DNA of 64,000 bases. Origin: Apostichopus japonicus. Lineage: Eukaryota; Echinodermata; Holothuroidea; Aspidochirotida; Stichopodidae. Of this stretch, positions 1-12,335 are shown one piece after another. The first letter of the stretch is position 1. Every line of letters starts with the position of its first letter. The notes beneath the pieces are model-generated. The model ran no database searches. It saw only the letters and a program-made list of their open reading frames with translations, and had not been told where the DNA came from. The position numbers and the translations under genes are program-made. The stretch lies in contig NC_092580.1 in assembly GCF_037975245.1 (NCBI RefSeq), positions 21,068,501 through 21,132,500 on the forward strand. Direction: 5' to 3'.

Positions 1-123
1 GAGGTTCTGTCTGTACTCTCTCTTTGAAGACACCGAGTGCGTCACCGTTGGGGTCGATACCGATGTTATGTAATCGTGGATGAAGCTCAGACGCCTTCTT
101 TAACATCTCAACATCCATAATTC
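1..123 (-). CDS. HNMT: Histamine N-methyltransferase-like protein, internal coding exon (runs off left edge)
   Basis: On the minus strand this segment reads through without a stop and begins right after a good acceptor (pyrimidine-rich tract, then TTTTGTAG; the AG is at 125-124). It encodes residues such as IMDVEMLKKASELHPRLHNI and then GIDPNGDALGVFKERVQTEP. Joined to the exon at 7408-7607 the reading frame is preserved (AAT G | GA ATT), giving GVGCGNG-IMDVEML. This fits the SAM-binding motif I region of histamine N-methyltransferase (human GGGAGEIDLQIL, from memory). The acidic GIDPN downstream matches the place where these enzymes contact the SAM ribose. The enzyme family transfers a methyl group from SAM to histamine in the cytosol; in invertebrates many HNMT-like paralogues exist, so the true substrate is unknown. 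The rest of the methyltransferase domain lies beyond base 1. Confidence 0.72.
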
Positions 124-3100
124 CTACAAAAGAATGGTCAAGTTTAATAGGAGAAGCGTAAAAATCCAACCCAATGCAACACATTTCATAAAAAAAATGA
201 ACAGTTAAATAATGGTCACAAAAAAGTGACGTAAACTACGAAAGGGGGGGCTTATAGGTATACGATTTGCTATGGCCTTTCGCTCATCTGTACACTCCAG
301 GACCACCACCACTAACCCCCCCCCCCCCCACATACACACACCTCCCTCTCTCTTAATTTAACTTCCCACTTAAACTTTGCGATTGCGCCGTGAGATTCAT
401 GTTCTTCTCCAGTTGGACGAAAAATGGGTGGGAGGGCCATGAGCGAGAAGATAATTCATTAATATAAACATAACAAACTTTATACAGCATTCATATTTTA
501 TTGTTCAGAATAGTGAGAGAAAAGGAGGGGCGAGGGGGGGGGTGTACCATGAGTGGAAGAAAGGATACCTCCTGGGGATTCCTCCCTCCCTCCCTCCCTC
601 CCTCAGTCATATTGTACATATTTTCAAAATATTTTTTTTTCTGTGCTTGTAAGACTTTATTCAGTGGATTACTTTGCCCGTTTTGAAACAGAGTCCATGT
701 ATCTGACGAGATCGAAACGTCTGGTCCTCTTTAATATCCATCCATAACCTAATTAAACCAAACACATGTGAAATAGACTCCATGTTTACGTGTAAAGCAG
801 TCAAAGTGCACTCAGATATATGCATAGCACGGAGATATTCACGGATGTAATCTATCAGCTGTTTCATAATGACCTGTCACTCTTTTGAGCCCACGCCCAT
901 CAGCAATGAACCTCGATATACTATATAATTATGACTAATAGTTATAACACAATTGAAGCTATCCACGTTGGCATAGCACCCAACCAAACAAACAGACTGT
1001 AATATTTTTTTATCATATATGTATATATATAAATATGTATGTATACGAAGCGAATTACCACTGAAATTTTTCTATCATTCTGCGCAAGATTTCTTCAAGT
1101 TTTTGATTGACATAATCGCTCTATTGTGTTTCTCTTTTAGGCGTCAAAAAAGTTGGTCCCTTATGTTTTCTTAGTACCTCTCCTTAAAATCGATCGCTTG
1201 AGGACAACACCATATATAATGGTTATATTGACTAAGCAAAAAAAAAAGAGTGACAAAAGGGTGAGAAATTGTTTAAGCTCATCACGAAATATCAACATCA
1301 GGCTCGGTCCAGAATACTACGATGATTTCGAGGTAGTTATATGATCATATGGTATACTCATTGATGTGTACGAGAAATAAGTTTTATCATTTAGAAGCGC
1401 CCTCCTGTATGATTAACACAGCCAAGAGAGATAGAGAGGTGGAAGGGGGGAGGACGGGGAGGAAGGGGACGAGGAGGGGAGTATAGAGAGGGGTTTACCA
1501 AAGAAACGTTCAAGATCTCATTAAGTGGATAAGAAGAACTGTTTCCAAGGTTTGTTCCTACTGTTTACATATATCGGTCCTCCCAAACCTTCCAATCCTT
1601 CTTGTCCCCGTAAGGTGGTGCTGGCGGGTGGGGGGATGTAAGACGTTTATAGAGGGCGTACACCACTATCATACACTGATTCGAGACTCCATGTACAACA
1701 GTGGTCACTCTGATCTAAGTCGCGATTCAACGATTAATTTAGGAATTTGGCCCTGACGTAGTTGAAGCGGACTCCCGCATAGAGGGATCTGAGGGGTCTC
1801 CATCCCTCCCCCACCCCCGGAAAAAATTATGCATGAAATGGTGCATCCTGAGGCATATCAAAAGTATAAATAATTAAATCTATATAAAGTTCTACACGCA
1901 AGGTTGTGCTAATAGCTTATACGGTTAATTTTTCGTGTGGGTTTCAAAAGGGATATACCCCCCTCGACACCCCCCCCCCTCCCATCACCTCGCATGAACA
2001 CCCTGTGTGATTAACTAGGTCAGAACCAGAACGTCTAAGAGTTCTAGCTCCCTGGATTATTGTATACATTGCAGAGGAATTTGAAACACTCATTTGTCGA
2101 CATTACGTGATAAGTTAGTTAGTGTATGGCAAGTTAGAAACTGATTACCTTTCAAGTACCATTTCGAGCAACAGTCAACAGTCAACTGTCTGTATATTTA
2201 TCCTTTGATCTTTGCAGTAAACCGTTAAGGTCATCACAACAGACAAACACATTACAAGTACATATTGTTGTATCGTAACAGTGACGTATGTCTTATTGTC
2301 GGCAAGGTTAAGTGTTGATGAAGTTATAAAGAATAAACTGTTCAGCGAGTTCAGCATATCCAGCAAATACAATCATTGTTTTTCTTCATGCATGTAACCT
2401 GCGACGATACAGTTATTAACGACTTTATTCACTTCACTGTGAAATATTTTTATTGACATATTCTGGCTTACGATTGAGACCACTTTCCCTAAAATCATCT
2501 AGAATATTAGCTTTAAGGCAAATCAAAAGAGAAAATCCCTGATCTTTGCAAGAGACAGGTGTGTTAAAATCCCACAACATACGAGCATCAATTCTCTGAA
2601 GCGAATATCACTATGTTGCAATGTTAAATATCTTCTCAGTATAGGCAACTACATGTGGTGCTCAAGATTACTTTAGACCCGCTCTTACAATGTACATTAT
2701 GATATGCCTCTTCATAACCTCCCCCACCCCTCCTCCCCCACCCACCCCACACACACGCTCAACTGAACTTCAGTTTACCAAATTCCTTCCACCGGCAAGG
2801 CTAGTAAACAGAGAACACACACACTGAAGGAGGATAATAAAAGTATGACATTGACCAAATCGGAACTTATTGAGTTTGCCTGTTCACTAGGTTCTGGACA
2901 GTTTTAACCACTGTTGACCTCAAATAACCGTTCACCTCCACCAACAATTAAAATGCAAGCAAAACTCATTAAAGGCTACCCTAAGTTAGCTTATTTACAA
3001 AGATTGTTTATCACTATTTGTCCTCAAATGATCTTTGACATCCACCGAGAACGAAACGTCGAAAGCCTAGTAAGTATAAAGTTCATACACAAGCTTAGCA

Positions 3101-6100
3101 TGGTGAGTGATCGTGCTGGTATACAAACCAAGGTGTTACACACAGGCACATACTGTACGAGTACACATCACATCACATATTCCGTCGCTTTATGGAATCA
3201 ATAAGTTGTTGCTACAATATTTTAGGTCAATAGCAGTGACCTTTACATATTGAACTTGACTTTCTGTTTTTTATAGGCTTCTTGAAAAATGTCACTGAAA
3301 CAAGTCAAAAATGGCTGTCCAATGCTGAATAGACGTTCACTAACTAGGACTGGAGCCATAACAAGACAAATACATGATAGGGTTATCGCTTAACATAATA
3401 CGTGATGCCGGGTGTAATAACAGATACCAAACAAACACATTAAAGGTACAAAAAAGATTTAAAAAAAAAAAAAAAAAACAGGCAAGACTGAACAATTTCG
3501 TGATGTTTTCATGCTCTAGTAATCCGTAATGTTCAATATGTAACATTATCTTTACCAACCTCGAACTATGTTCAACTCTGAAAACGTGATGTCACCATAC
3601 ATAGCGAAACTTGTCGGAACGCGAGAAGGGTCAATCAGGATATGGGATAACAATGAACCCATAAACGTCGGTCTACGTGCTCAGTTATAGGTATAGACAT
3701 ATTTTAGCATGATTCCTTGCAAGGACAGAGTTCGAATCAGCCACGGGGAGTGTATACAGCAAGTATAGGATACAGTAGAAAGTATACAGGTGGAGTCGCC
3801 GTATCCTAATGGTCGACTCTCGCAAATCGTCAAAAGTCATACTGATATGTACTATTAATTTGTCTTCAAGACACAAAGAATGAAAGGGGACAATGGTATC
3901 ACAAATGTCAACCATGTCACCAGATGTGACTTGGAATTTCTTTTCAATGATTTTTTTTTTTTTTGGGGGGGGGGTTGTATTTGGCGCAAGAGGCGGGAAA
4001 AACTCTAAACTATTGCATGTCTGTTAGACAGCCATAATTTATCATATAACTCCGAGCAAGCCGTACGGCAGTATAAGATACGACAACCCGTAACTGTCCT
4101 GTCCATCAGTACATCGATGCTCTTGGCGGTAAATTATTGAGTACTGTGACCTCTGTTTTCCCTCTGTTTGTGATTATATGAACCTATAATGTCTACTATT
4201 TTACAGTAAATCAACTGGCTATTCTGATGTTATGTCAGGTTTAGGTTGTTCACCCCTAGCTTGACCTTCCCCTTTGTGTATATGATATATTGTTTACATA
4301 CGAATTTCAAGTAAACAAGAAATATTCAGATCAAAACTGACAAAACAGGCGATATATATATTTTGGGGTACAACAAAAATGGAACGCAACTCAACAGAGA
4401 ATTTTGTTGCATGCAAGTGCGGTGAAAATGTTGTGTAAGACTTTTATATACTTCTTATATAGCTTAGTAGTAATGTCTAGAATTTTTTTCCCTTTAAGTG
4501 CGCGCTCCACCCCCCCCCCCTAACCCCTCTCTCCACTTCCCTCTCCCTCTTTCTCTCTCTTAGAATATCGAGGACACTAACGATGAACTTATAAGGTCCA
4601 CTGGCGTTATATTTTTCCTTTTCTTTTACTTTCTTGCTGTTCTTATTTGATTTCTTTCGGAATATCTAACTGTTTTTGTTTGAGTAACTAGGCTACATAA
4701 AGGACTTATAAAACTTTTAAACTTATAACAGAGTTCAGCAGATATATGTTTTTCTAAGTTCCGTGTAATTGTACCCCTCAAGTGACATATTCTCCCGATA
4801 ACGAGGTTAATTTCACAAATGATGCACACCTCGACTCAACCCCAGCTTGAAGCAAACAGATTTCGGTCAATTTGAACAAATATCTTTGTTGCAACAAGTA
4901 TTTTTCCTTCAGTGAGCATGAGTAGTCAGATGTCAAGTCACGTATTCAATCGACATTAGGGTTAATTTTACAACGATGCACCCCTTGAAGCTAATTGTAA
5001 AAGACCTTCAACTTGACTACCAATATTTAGATACGTGTAAAAGCTCTCTATTGTTAGTAGACAATGTCTGTTTATAAAATATAATAGCCTAATATGCATG
5101 CAATACTGATACTGATACAATAGACCGAGAGAAATTTGGTCTCACGGTATATGGAGCGCCGTTGTAGCATAAAGTAGGTCATAAAGTATACGCACATGCA
5201 CGGAACAAAGTTGATCATATTTGTGTGAAAGATTATCTATTACTCGGTCATTTAATCTTAAAGTCTCAATACGTGTTTGCTGATGAAATCTCGGAAAACA
5301 AACTTTCGAAGCAGATTCAATGTTTCTTATTCTAAATACACTCCGACCATGTGGGTTTAATTGAAAAAAAGCTGCCGCAATCAAAAGAAAGAAATTTATT
5401 TTAGGTTGCCCTTATGTCGCGAACGGTTTACCGTAAAATCACTGCGACCGCCCATATCAACATGTTCATTACACAAATGTAACCTATCTATACTCGTATC
5501 GTCCACTTTTTTTTTACCCAATTCCACGGAGGAAACGTCTGGAAAAAAAAACTGTTTATTCATTGCAATGGAAAGAAATAACAATTTCTCAAGCTACATC
5601 GGTAAGACGAGAAGAAAAATGCGATTCAAGAGAAGAAACCTAACACACAGGCTAGCCACGAATTTGAAAGTAGTCCAATAGGCCTAAGCCGCCTAATGGT
5701 CGTAAACAAAACAGAAAGATTTGATTGGCGCATGATCTGTTGGGCGGGGCTTGTAAAATTTTGATTGAAGTTTGTAGAAACTACGGACTCGTTTATAAAT
5801 CTGGCGAATTTTATTCAGCTCAAAATGTTTAACGACAGATGACCCAATAAAAATTATGAATATTGGTATGAAAATTGCATAGAACGGTGTTATTTTCAGT
5901 TTAGGGCAGTTTAGGGAGTTTTTAGGGCAGTAAGCTGGAAGGTCGAATTTAAACTTTGGCAACACATTGAGACTTGAAGTTTCATTAGTTTATACTTAAT
6001 TGTTGTTTTCACCGAAATCTGAATCATGTATGCATACACTGCACAAAATTTCAAGAAAACTGCGTTATTGTTGAATAGTAAAACCACAAAGGTTAGCAAG

Positions 6101-7407
6101 CGAAACCTATATTTCACATGAAATCATCAACTGTGTATTTTAAACGTGTCGAAGAAAAATCTGATATGCCGAAATGAGTCATTCGGAGTTTATTTGGTAC
6201 ACCATACAGGTTGCTGGGGTAACAAATAAAGCTGATGTTGTTTGTTGAATATCAATTGTTGACACATTCTTACGCAAAGAGAATGCAGCTATAAGGATAA
6301 CTCTGTCCAGGCACGAAAATTATGTCTGCGTGCATCATTACAGCCTCTAAGTACCCTATCATAAGCCATACACAGCGACATGGTATCATCAGTCCTCTGT
6401 GCATAACATGATCAGAATCTTCAACGCTTTTTTTTCATTTCTCGTGATTTTTAATCACTGCATATGCGTAAGCTGAGTTCAAACTATGTTGGCGGTTTAG
6501 CCATATATATAAGGGCGGTATATCACATCCGGGACATTATGAAAATCTTGCATAGTACATACTTCAATAAATTAGGTCGAGTCATTTACGACGTATAGGT
6601 ATCGTGATAACCTAAATTGCTTGGTCAGTGTAACTAATATATAACCATGAAATAATCAAAAGAATAACCAATAGATCACCGCCACAGCGGGTGATAGCAT
6701 GCGAGTGTCGGAATTGACTTCCAGTGTCGAACGCCAGATAAAAGAAAATAAATCCTATATTGTGGACACATATTATCAAATTAAAACTGGCTCACTTAAC
6801 ACAAGGGTTAAGAAAATCGTTCCACTTAAAACTGAATCATTTGGGTTTAATTCTTCTCTGTACTTTTGATATGACGATCATACATTTTGTACTGCGCAAA
6901 TCTTCATACCTTTAATTTACTCAGTTTATTCTGTCTTTTCGGCTAAGTTTGTGCTGAGAATAAACTCGCAGTTTCAAAACAGAGGTCAAGGGTCATCAAC
7001 ACTGTCCCCAAATATGCTAGAATGCCATAATGGTCACTCTGTGATGAAACGTCATCAAGAATTTTTTTACCACAATCGTGAAACTAGGTACTCTCTCTGG
7101 CACTCTCTTAGTGCCCAAAAGAAAGACTCATGAATCTCTGGGAATACCCATAGACGTCGAACCAGGTCGGATCCCAGGGACAATTACAGGTTTCCTGTTC
7201 CCCTTTTCGACTTTTAATCCCCCCCCCCCTCTTAGTTATCATGTTTTTCATCCCATATTTCCAGGGTAACCCCTCTGCTTCGAGCCATATACTCATTGTG
7301 GTTCCCCTCAGGCTCTCACTTTCATTGGGAAAGGAAGCAGCGATAGTGGGAGGGGGGGAGCAGGGAGGGGAGGGAGGGAGCAGGGATGATTATGATTGAA
7401 GACTTAC
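124..7407 (-). other. Long intron of the HNMT-like gene
   Basis: The donor is GTAAGT on the minus strand (7407-7406) and the acceptor AG is at 125-124, with phase 1 on both sides. The interior is AT-rich and shows no recognisable coding sequence. It contains poly(C)/poly(G) runs near 318-329, 533-541, 1966-1978, 3951-3973 and 4508-4520, a G-rich purine patch at 1440-1490, and a T run at 3952-3964. A plus-strand open stretch at 1141-1341 follows an acceptor-like TTTTAG but has no recognisable product. I see no transposon whose ends I can prove. Confidence 0.6.
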
Positions 7408-7607
7408 CATTTCCGCAGCCAACTCCTATAAATCGAGTTGTCTCTCCGTTTAAGCTAGATGGGATCTTGTCCAGTACTCTGCTGAAGTTATTTTGGATCC
7501 ATTTCAACATGACTTGTTCCTGATCACATCTCCTCAGGAATTCATCGAGAGAACGATGGTACTGGTGTTCTTTCAAAGTTCTCATTTTGTCTTCTTTTGA
7601 TGGTAAC
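7408..7607 (-). CDS. HNMT: Histamine N-methyltransferase-like protein, N-terminal coding exon
   Basis: Minus-strand exon with acceptor TTACAG (AG at 7609-7608) and donor G|GTAAGT after 7408. Reading from 7607 gives LPSKEDK and then, from the ATG at 7585-7583, MRTLKEHQYHRSLDEFLRRC followed by DQEQVMLKWIQNNF and the glycine-rich FIGVGCGNG. This is the arrangement of the HNMT N-terminus: a short helix, an F-x-x-F/L-R-R element, a stretch before the motif I strand, then GxGxG. The frame is open up to the acceptor and the first base completes a codon, so the real start may lie in a further upstream exon. Otherwise the ATG at 7585 could be the start, matching the human MRSLF start region. The exon beyond the donor would stop quickly if read through, which supports the splice. 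Assignment to the family is good; the paralogue and its substrate are not determined. Confidence 0.75.
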
Positions 7608-8892
7608 CTGTAACAACATATAATAATGAAAATGTCTCTTTCTCAAATAAGTAAGTTTGTATATATCAATTGACAAATTTTACCAAATCGAAAGATTTAC
7701 TTCAAATAAAATAAAATAAATTCGTTCTCTCTCTCTGTTTGGGTAATTATCAACAGGGTTGTTTTACATGGATCAGTGGTTTCAGTTTTATAGTCTATTT
7801 CTTTCTTCATCCTCCAAGGAGGTATAAGAGCCGTATATAAAATAACGTAACACTAAGGAGACATCTTTTCATAATACATATAACTTAAAAAGAAAAACAA
7901 AAAGGGGAAAAAATATAAGAAATAAATAGATGAACAAACAAATGAAAAAGTGATGAAAATATGCCTAAGATTTTAATGCATTCCTTACGTTTTCACAAAA
8001 TAAACTCAACTTCACTAGAGTTTCCTTGTTTTGAGTTTGAAATAGTTGCTTCTTTTTCAAAGTTTTGTTGATTTCTTCTAAAATGAGGCTTTTATGTACA
8101 CATTTGTTTTAGTTGTAAATGCGTCACACTGAAATAAGTAAATGAAATTCGTCCCCCGATACTTTCCCCGGTGAGCAAGACACAAATTCTCTCGTAGAAC
8201 GCAACATTTTCAAATCTTCCAATAACGGTAGGTATTTTGATATTTTATCACGAAGCTTACAAAGGTTTATTCGATCACATATTTAAATATTGTAATATAA
8301 TTTTCAAATTCTAAGTTTTCTTTAAAAAAAATGTAAATTAGGCATTGGTGATTTGCATTATATTTTATATAACCACTCCTGCTTATAAATATCACACAGC
8401 CTTTGTATCATTACACTTTTAAGATAGGATACTATAAATATACCGGCTCGTACCGGAGTAAAAACAAATTGTGTATTCATGACTGTGGAGTACCACTTGT
8501 ACGACAGACCTGTGTTATCAGAAATTGAATTTACTTTGCAAAATTCAAGGAGATGAATAAATAATCTTATCATGTAAAGTTCTAAAGTACAACATACCCG
8601 AAAGGTTATACGTACTATACCGTTAACTAACCTACCCCAAAACAGACTCCATTCTAACTTCAGCGGTGATAATAACCTTATGTATTTTCGAGCTCCCCAA
8701 TACGGTACAATTTGATGTGTGCTTGTTCAGTCTGAGATCATTTTCATAAAATTTCAATTGAAATGACTCCATTAGTTTTCAGTCTTCGAATCCCCGCATT
8801 TTACAACCATAGAGGAAAACAGGTAGGACTATATACGTGATCAAACAGTTGCTAATATAAATCAATAGGCAGATTGAGATTATACGAGACCT
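7608..8892. other. Non-coding AT-rich stretch upstream of the HNMT-like exon
   Basis: This should be intron or 5' flank of the minus-strand methyltransferase gene. I see no convincing exon. The sequence is simple AT-rich DNA with no provable repeat boundaries. Confidence 0.5.
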
Positions 8893-9420
8893 AGTTAATA
8901 AGCTGTACAATGCTCTCTGTACCTGATTTACTCGTTAATAAACTGTACAATGCCCTCTGTACCCGATTTGCAAGTTAATAAATTGTACAATGCCCTCCCT
9001 GTACCTAATTCCCTACCGTAGTTAATCAACTGTACAATGCCCTCTGTATACCCGATTTACTAGTTAAAAAACTGTACAATGCCCTCTGTACCGGATTTAC
9101 AAGTTAATAAATTGTACAATGCCCTATGTACCTGATTTACAAGTTATAACCTGTATACAATGCCCTATGTACCTGATTCATACCGTAGTTAATGAATTGT
9201 ACAATGCATGCCCTCCCTGTACCTAATTCACTACCGTAGTTAATAAACTGTATATAATGCCCTCTGTACCTGATTTACTAGTTAATACACTGTACTATGC
9301 CCTCTTTCATAAACTGTACAATTCCCTCTGTGACTGGCTTACTAGTTAATAAACAGAACAGAGCCCTCTGTACCTGTTTTACTAGTTAATAAACTGTACA
9401 ATGTCCTCTGTTTACATGAT
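8893..9420. repeat. Minisatellite, ~40-bp unit, about 12 degenerate copies
   Basis: Each unit has the core TAATAAACTGTACAATGCCC followed by TCTGTACCTGATTTACTAGT. Units vary by small insertions such as CTACCGTAG and by single-base changes. The copies are direct repeats on the plus strand and contain no open frame. Confidence 0.9.
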
Positions 9421-9680
9421 TCCACCCCTCTCACTACATTCAACTTTTTGCTTATATTGATTGCAGAGAACTCGGAGCTCTTGTCTAGTATGCATAGATT
9501 TAATTTACTTTGCCATATCTAATTTGCAGTCATTGTTAAACAATTTATCAATAGGAATGTTTACCAGTTTTATTTCTAATTGGTCGCTTCTTCATCAAAC
9601 CCACTCTCTCAGCGGTGTCGTGGAATATTGCTATTAGACAAATAATATATTTGGTTCTTGGGAAATATTGGTACCTATTA

Positions 9681-9917
9681 TCAATTTAATTTCATGCACG
9701 ATTTTTCAACACCATCCGTTTGAAAGTGGTTTTCGAAATCATGTATTTTACAACTCTCCCACACAATTATACTCTCACGTTCACCACGTTCAAACCCAGA
9801 TGGCTCAGTTGTTGTACATGATGCAGGCCATTTTGGATCGCCTTTAACTTCAACACATGTAGTAGGATTCGAGTAATTTCTGATATAATCCGATAGACCA
9901 TCGACTGGATTAATCAC
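9681..9917 (-). CDS. Unrecognised protein-like ORF (possible exon or fragment)
   Basis: A minus-strand frame is open from about 9939 to a stop at 9681. It starts no earlier than an in-frame TAA near 9948 and has no ATG early on; the first codon shown is GTG. Its composition looks protein-like rather than low-complexity: VEVKGDPKWPASCTTTEPSG, then FERGERESIIVWESCKIHDF, four cysteines and charged residues. I do not recognise a family. It lies upstream of the methyltransferase exon on the same strand and 1.2 kb downstream of the type II membrane ORF at 11122-11472, so it could be a later exon of that gene. The only acceptor-like AG dinucleotides before it lack a good pyrimidine tract. It could equally be a decayed exon or a chance ORF. 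Confidence 0.22.
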   Translation of the reverse strand: MINPVDGLSDYIRNYSNPTTCVEVKGDPKWPASCTTTEPSGFERGERESIIVWESCKIHDFENHFQTDGVEKSCMKLN

Positions 9918-11121
9918 TTTATTGACTTTTGAATGGAATAGGTTTGATTACAAACTTGCGTTCTTCTGTTACATAATCTCCTCTTACACGTGTCAATAAA
10001 TAACTATACATTTTAATCCCTTGTTATTGCATTTTAACCCTTTATTTTGATCTGAATTTTCACTTTTTGATCTGACTTGATCTCTCTTAATACTATGACA
10101 CAAACGTTTGTCTAATTGAATAATTTCAACCCATTCGTTTATAATTAAATGCCAATCGAATTAAGCAAAATTACTTCTGAATTAGAAACGGTTGATGAAG
10201 ATACGTTATCACATTTTCTGATTTCTGACAGACTGTATAGCCAATTGTTCTTTGTTGTTATTACTTGATTGTTTAATTGTTTTCAAGCCTGACTGTAAAA
10301 GAAACATGTATTCTTTATTCAGTCCCTATATACAACATGCAAAGTGTATGTTAACTGACGCCTTAATACCATGTCATTAAAATATCGATACCCGCCCCCA
10401 TTTCATTAACTCCATCCACCCCTCCTCCCCCCCCCCCCCCCGTTACATGCAGCACAAACGTACGCAGACATGACATAAATGGACGCTTTCAGCAACAAAT
10501 TCGGTTAACCGTAAAAAGAAAAAGTAACCGGTGGACCGGTCTATAATAAATCTAGTTAAAGTTATTTTCAATTTCGTTTCGATTAATCAATCAATCAATC
10601 TATCGTAATAACCAAGCATTACAAATAGAAAAGGTTAAAACATAATAGTCAGAACATCAATACTGACATAAAATAATGTAAGATAAGTATGTTAAATCAC
10701 AAAATGTAGGACATACAGTGGAAAGATGCCTGAATGTTTGAGGAATTTGTTACGTTTACACAAGAATACTACTGCATTTATTTAAAATACTACGGTCTTT
10801 TCAAAAAATAATACAGGAGCCGTGCCTCGATCACACCCCCCCCCACCCTCCCTACACCCACCCCAACACAAGAAACTTGTGGAAAAGTAAGCTCAGGACA
10901 GCAAGGGGAACAGATAAAAGAAAACAAAGGATGAAGTAAAAATTGCCAAAATTCCCACCCCATCCCATCCCATCCACCTCACCATGCACCCACACCCCTA
11001 CGAAAACATGCACCCATACCCCTACAAAACCATGCTACGGTGAACTAGAAAACGAAGACGGGATTATAGACAACACAATTTAGAAATACTTAGATTACAA
11101 AAGAGCTTTGTAAAAAAAGTT
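9918..11121. other. Non-coding stretch
   Basis: AT-rich sequence with a poly(C) run near 10430-10441 and C-rich CCCACCC-type patches at 10835-10870 and 10955-11010. No gene or bounded element is seen. Confidence 0.5.
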
Positions 11122-11472
11122 TTAAAGTTGACAATGGTATGTACAGACTTGAAAAGACAACTCCAACTCTAAAAAGTCCCAAATCTCCGGACTTATTGAA
11201 ACCAGATGTAAACGCTGATTAGAATTCGAACGATTTACGTGACCTGCGGAGTGATTTGCTGTAGCGTATCTATAGTGTTGTGGTTGTGTATAGAATAATG
11301 GTTGGAAACGAGAGGTTTGAAACACTAAGGTAGAGGTTCCATTAAAAAATTGGAACATAACCAAAAATAGGGTGACTGTGAGAAAGAGATGATATATTTG
11401 TGATGTAAGACGCTGTCCTCTTTTGAAGAACAAAAAGTTTCTGCATTCGTTTAAGATAGTTGACTGGCCCAT
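11122..11472 (-). CDS. Hypothetical type II membrane protein ORF, 116 aa
   Basis: Minus-strand ORF beginning at an ATG in a very good initiation context (GCCATGGG, ATG at 11472-11470). Residues 1-25 are polar and basic (MGQSTILNECRNFLFFKRGQ), residues ~27-43 form one hydrophobic span (YHLFLTVTLFLVMFQFF), and the remainder is hydrophilic with N-glycosylation sequons NGT, NHS and NRS. That is the topology of a Golgi glycosyltransferase or sulfotransferase stem, with the N-terminus in the cytosol and the rest in the lumen. No catalytic motif is present, so this would be only the first exon of a larger gene; a weak donor-like AA|GTCTGT occurs near the end. It may also be a chance ORF. I do not recognise a specific family. 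Confidence 0.3.
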   Translation of the reverse strand: MGQSTILNECRNFLFFKRGQRLTSQIYHLFLTVTLFLVMFQFFNGTSTLVFQTSRFQPLFYTQPQHYRYATANHSAGHVNRSNSNQRLHLVSISPEIWDFLELELSFQVCTYHCQL

Positions 11473-12093
11473 GGCAGAATTACAGCAAGATAAGTAAGGT
11501 AGGATAATGTATAATAAATAAACATTGAGATTTCTGTTTGCCCAGGTGAAATCTCAGTGAGTTGAGAATACTTCTAATACCGACATCTTTAGGCTTAGCT
11601 GCACACATAATCAATGTGGTGCTGCCAAGTTAAATTATTATCAATGTCAAAACACCCTTAGAATTTAGCAACTGATAATATTGATACGGTTGTTGTAGAT
11701 ATTAATTTCCTTGTTCACTAGATGGGGAACACTTGTTGCGAGTAGAGAACATCATAGGACATGTCTTCTTGACATTTAGTTGAAAGTTTATCTTTGTTAG
11801 TTGAAAGATTGTTAGCCTTAACCTTTAACCAGTTAACAATAGGCCTATGTTTTAAGGTTCGGTTGCAATGTTTTTACCACTGTGAATTTGCAGCGGGAAA
11901 TACACCGTTGTACCTCCCCAACCCTCCCCTGCGGACTCCCATGTTCACTTATCGTTGTGAATTACACGTTGATAACAGGAATCAGTTGCAGGAATTTCGC
12001 TAGGAAGCGTAAACGAAGATGTTGTGGTATAGTGTATGAACCACTGTATATCACAGAAACATATTATGTGTTGCAGCGACCGAAGCGGTAACG

Positions 12094-12335
12094 TGACGTC
12101 AGGGGGGGGGGGGGGTGTGAGAGGGCGTAGCGTGCGCCGCGGAGCCTTATGAGCCTTAAGAAAACGGGGCACACAGCACATTGCGCTCAAAGTGACAAGG
12201 CTGATGTCATTAAGAAAATTATGGTAACGCAATCTGCACTGCGCTAGTGCATATAAAACACTTGTTCCCTTCACTCGTCTTAGGGGCGCTATCTCATCGC
12301 TGGCCCGGGCCGTCAAGTTAATCGTTGCGCCGCAG
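12094..12335 (+). promoter_or_regulatory. Candidate plus-strand promoter: CRE, TATA box and short non-coding exon
   Basis: A CpG-rich island in an otherwise AT-rich region. TGACGTCA (a full CRE palindrome) is at 12094-12101, followed by a G13 run, then TATAAAA at 12252-12258 and a pyrimidine-rich candidate start region about 25-30 bases further on (CCCTTCACTCGTC). A donor-like CAG|GTCAGA follows at 12335/12336. This would fit a short untranslated first exon whose next exon is the acceptor-flanked candidate exon at 17826. All of this is inferred from motifs. Confidence 0.3.

Noticed and set aside
661-867. 68-codon minus-strand ORF beginning MKQLIDYIREYLRAMHISEC
   Set aside because: It lies between two HNMT-like exons that join directly in frame, so it is not part of that gene; there is no other support.
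1141-1344. Plus-strand exon-like segment after TTTTAG (67 codons ending LGPEYYDDFEVVI)
   Set aside because: The acceptor is good, but the peptide is not recognised, no upstream exon can be seen and it lies in the intron of a minus-strand gene; not enough to call.
3700-3830. tRNA-like A and B boxes on the minus strand
   Set aside because: GATTCGAACTC resembles a B box and CCATTAGGATACGGCG a D arm, but the spacing is too long and no stem pairs properly.
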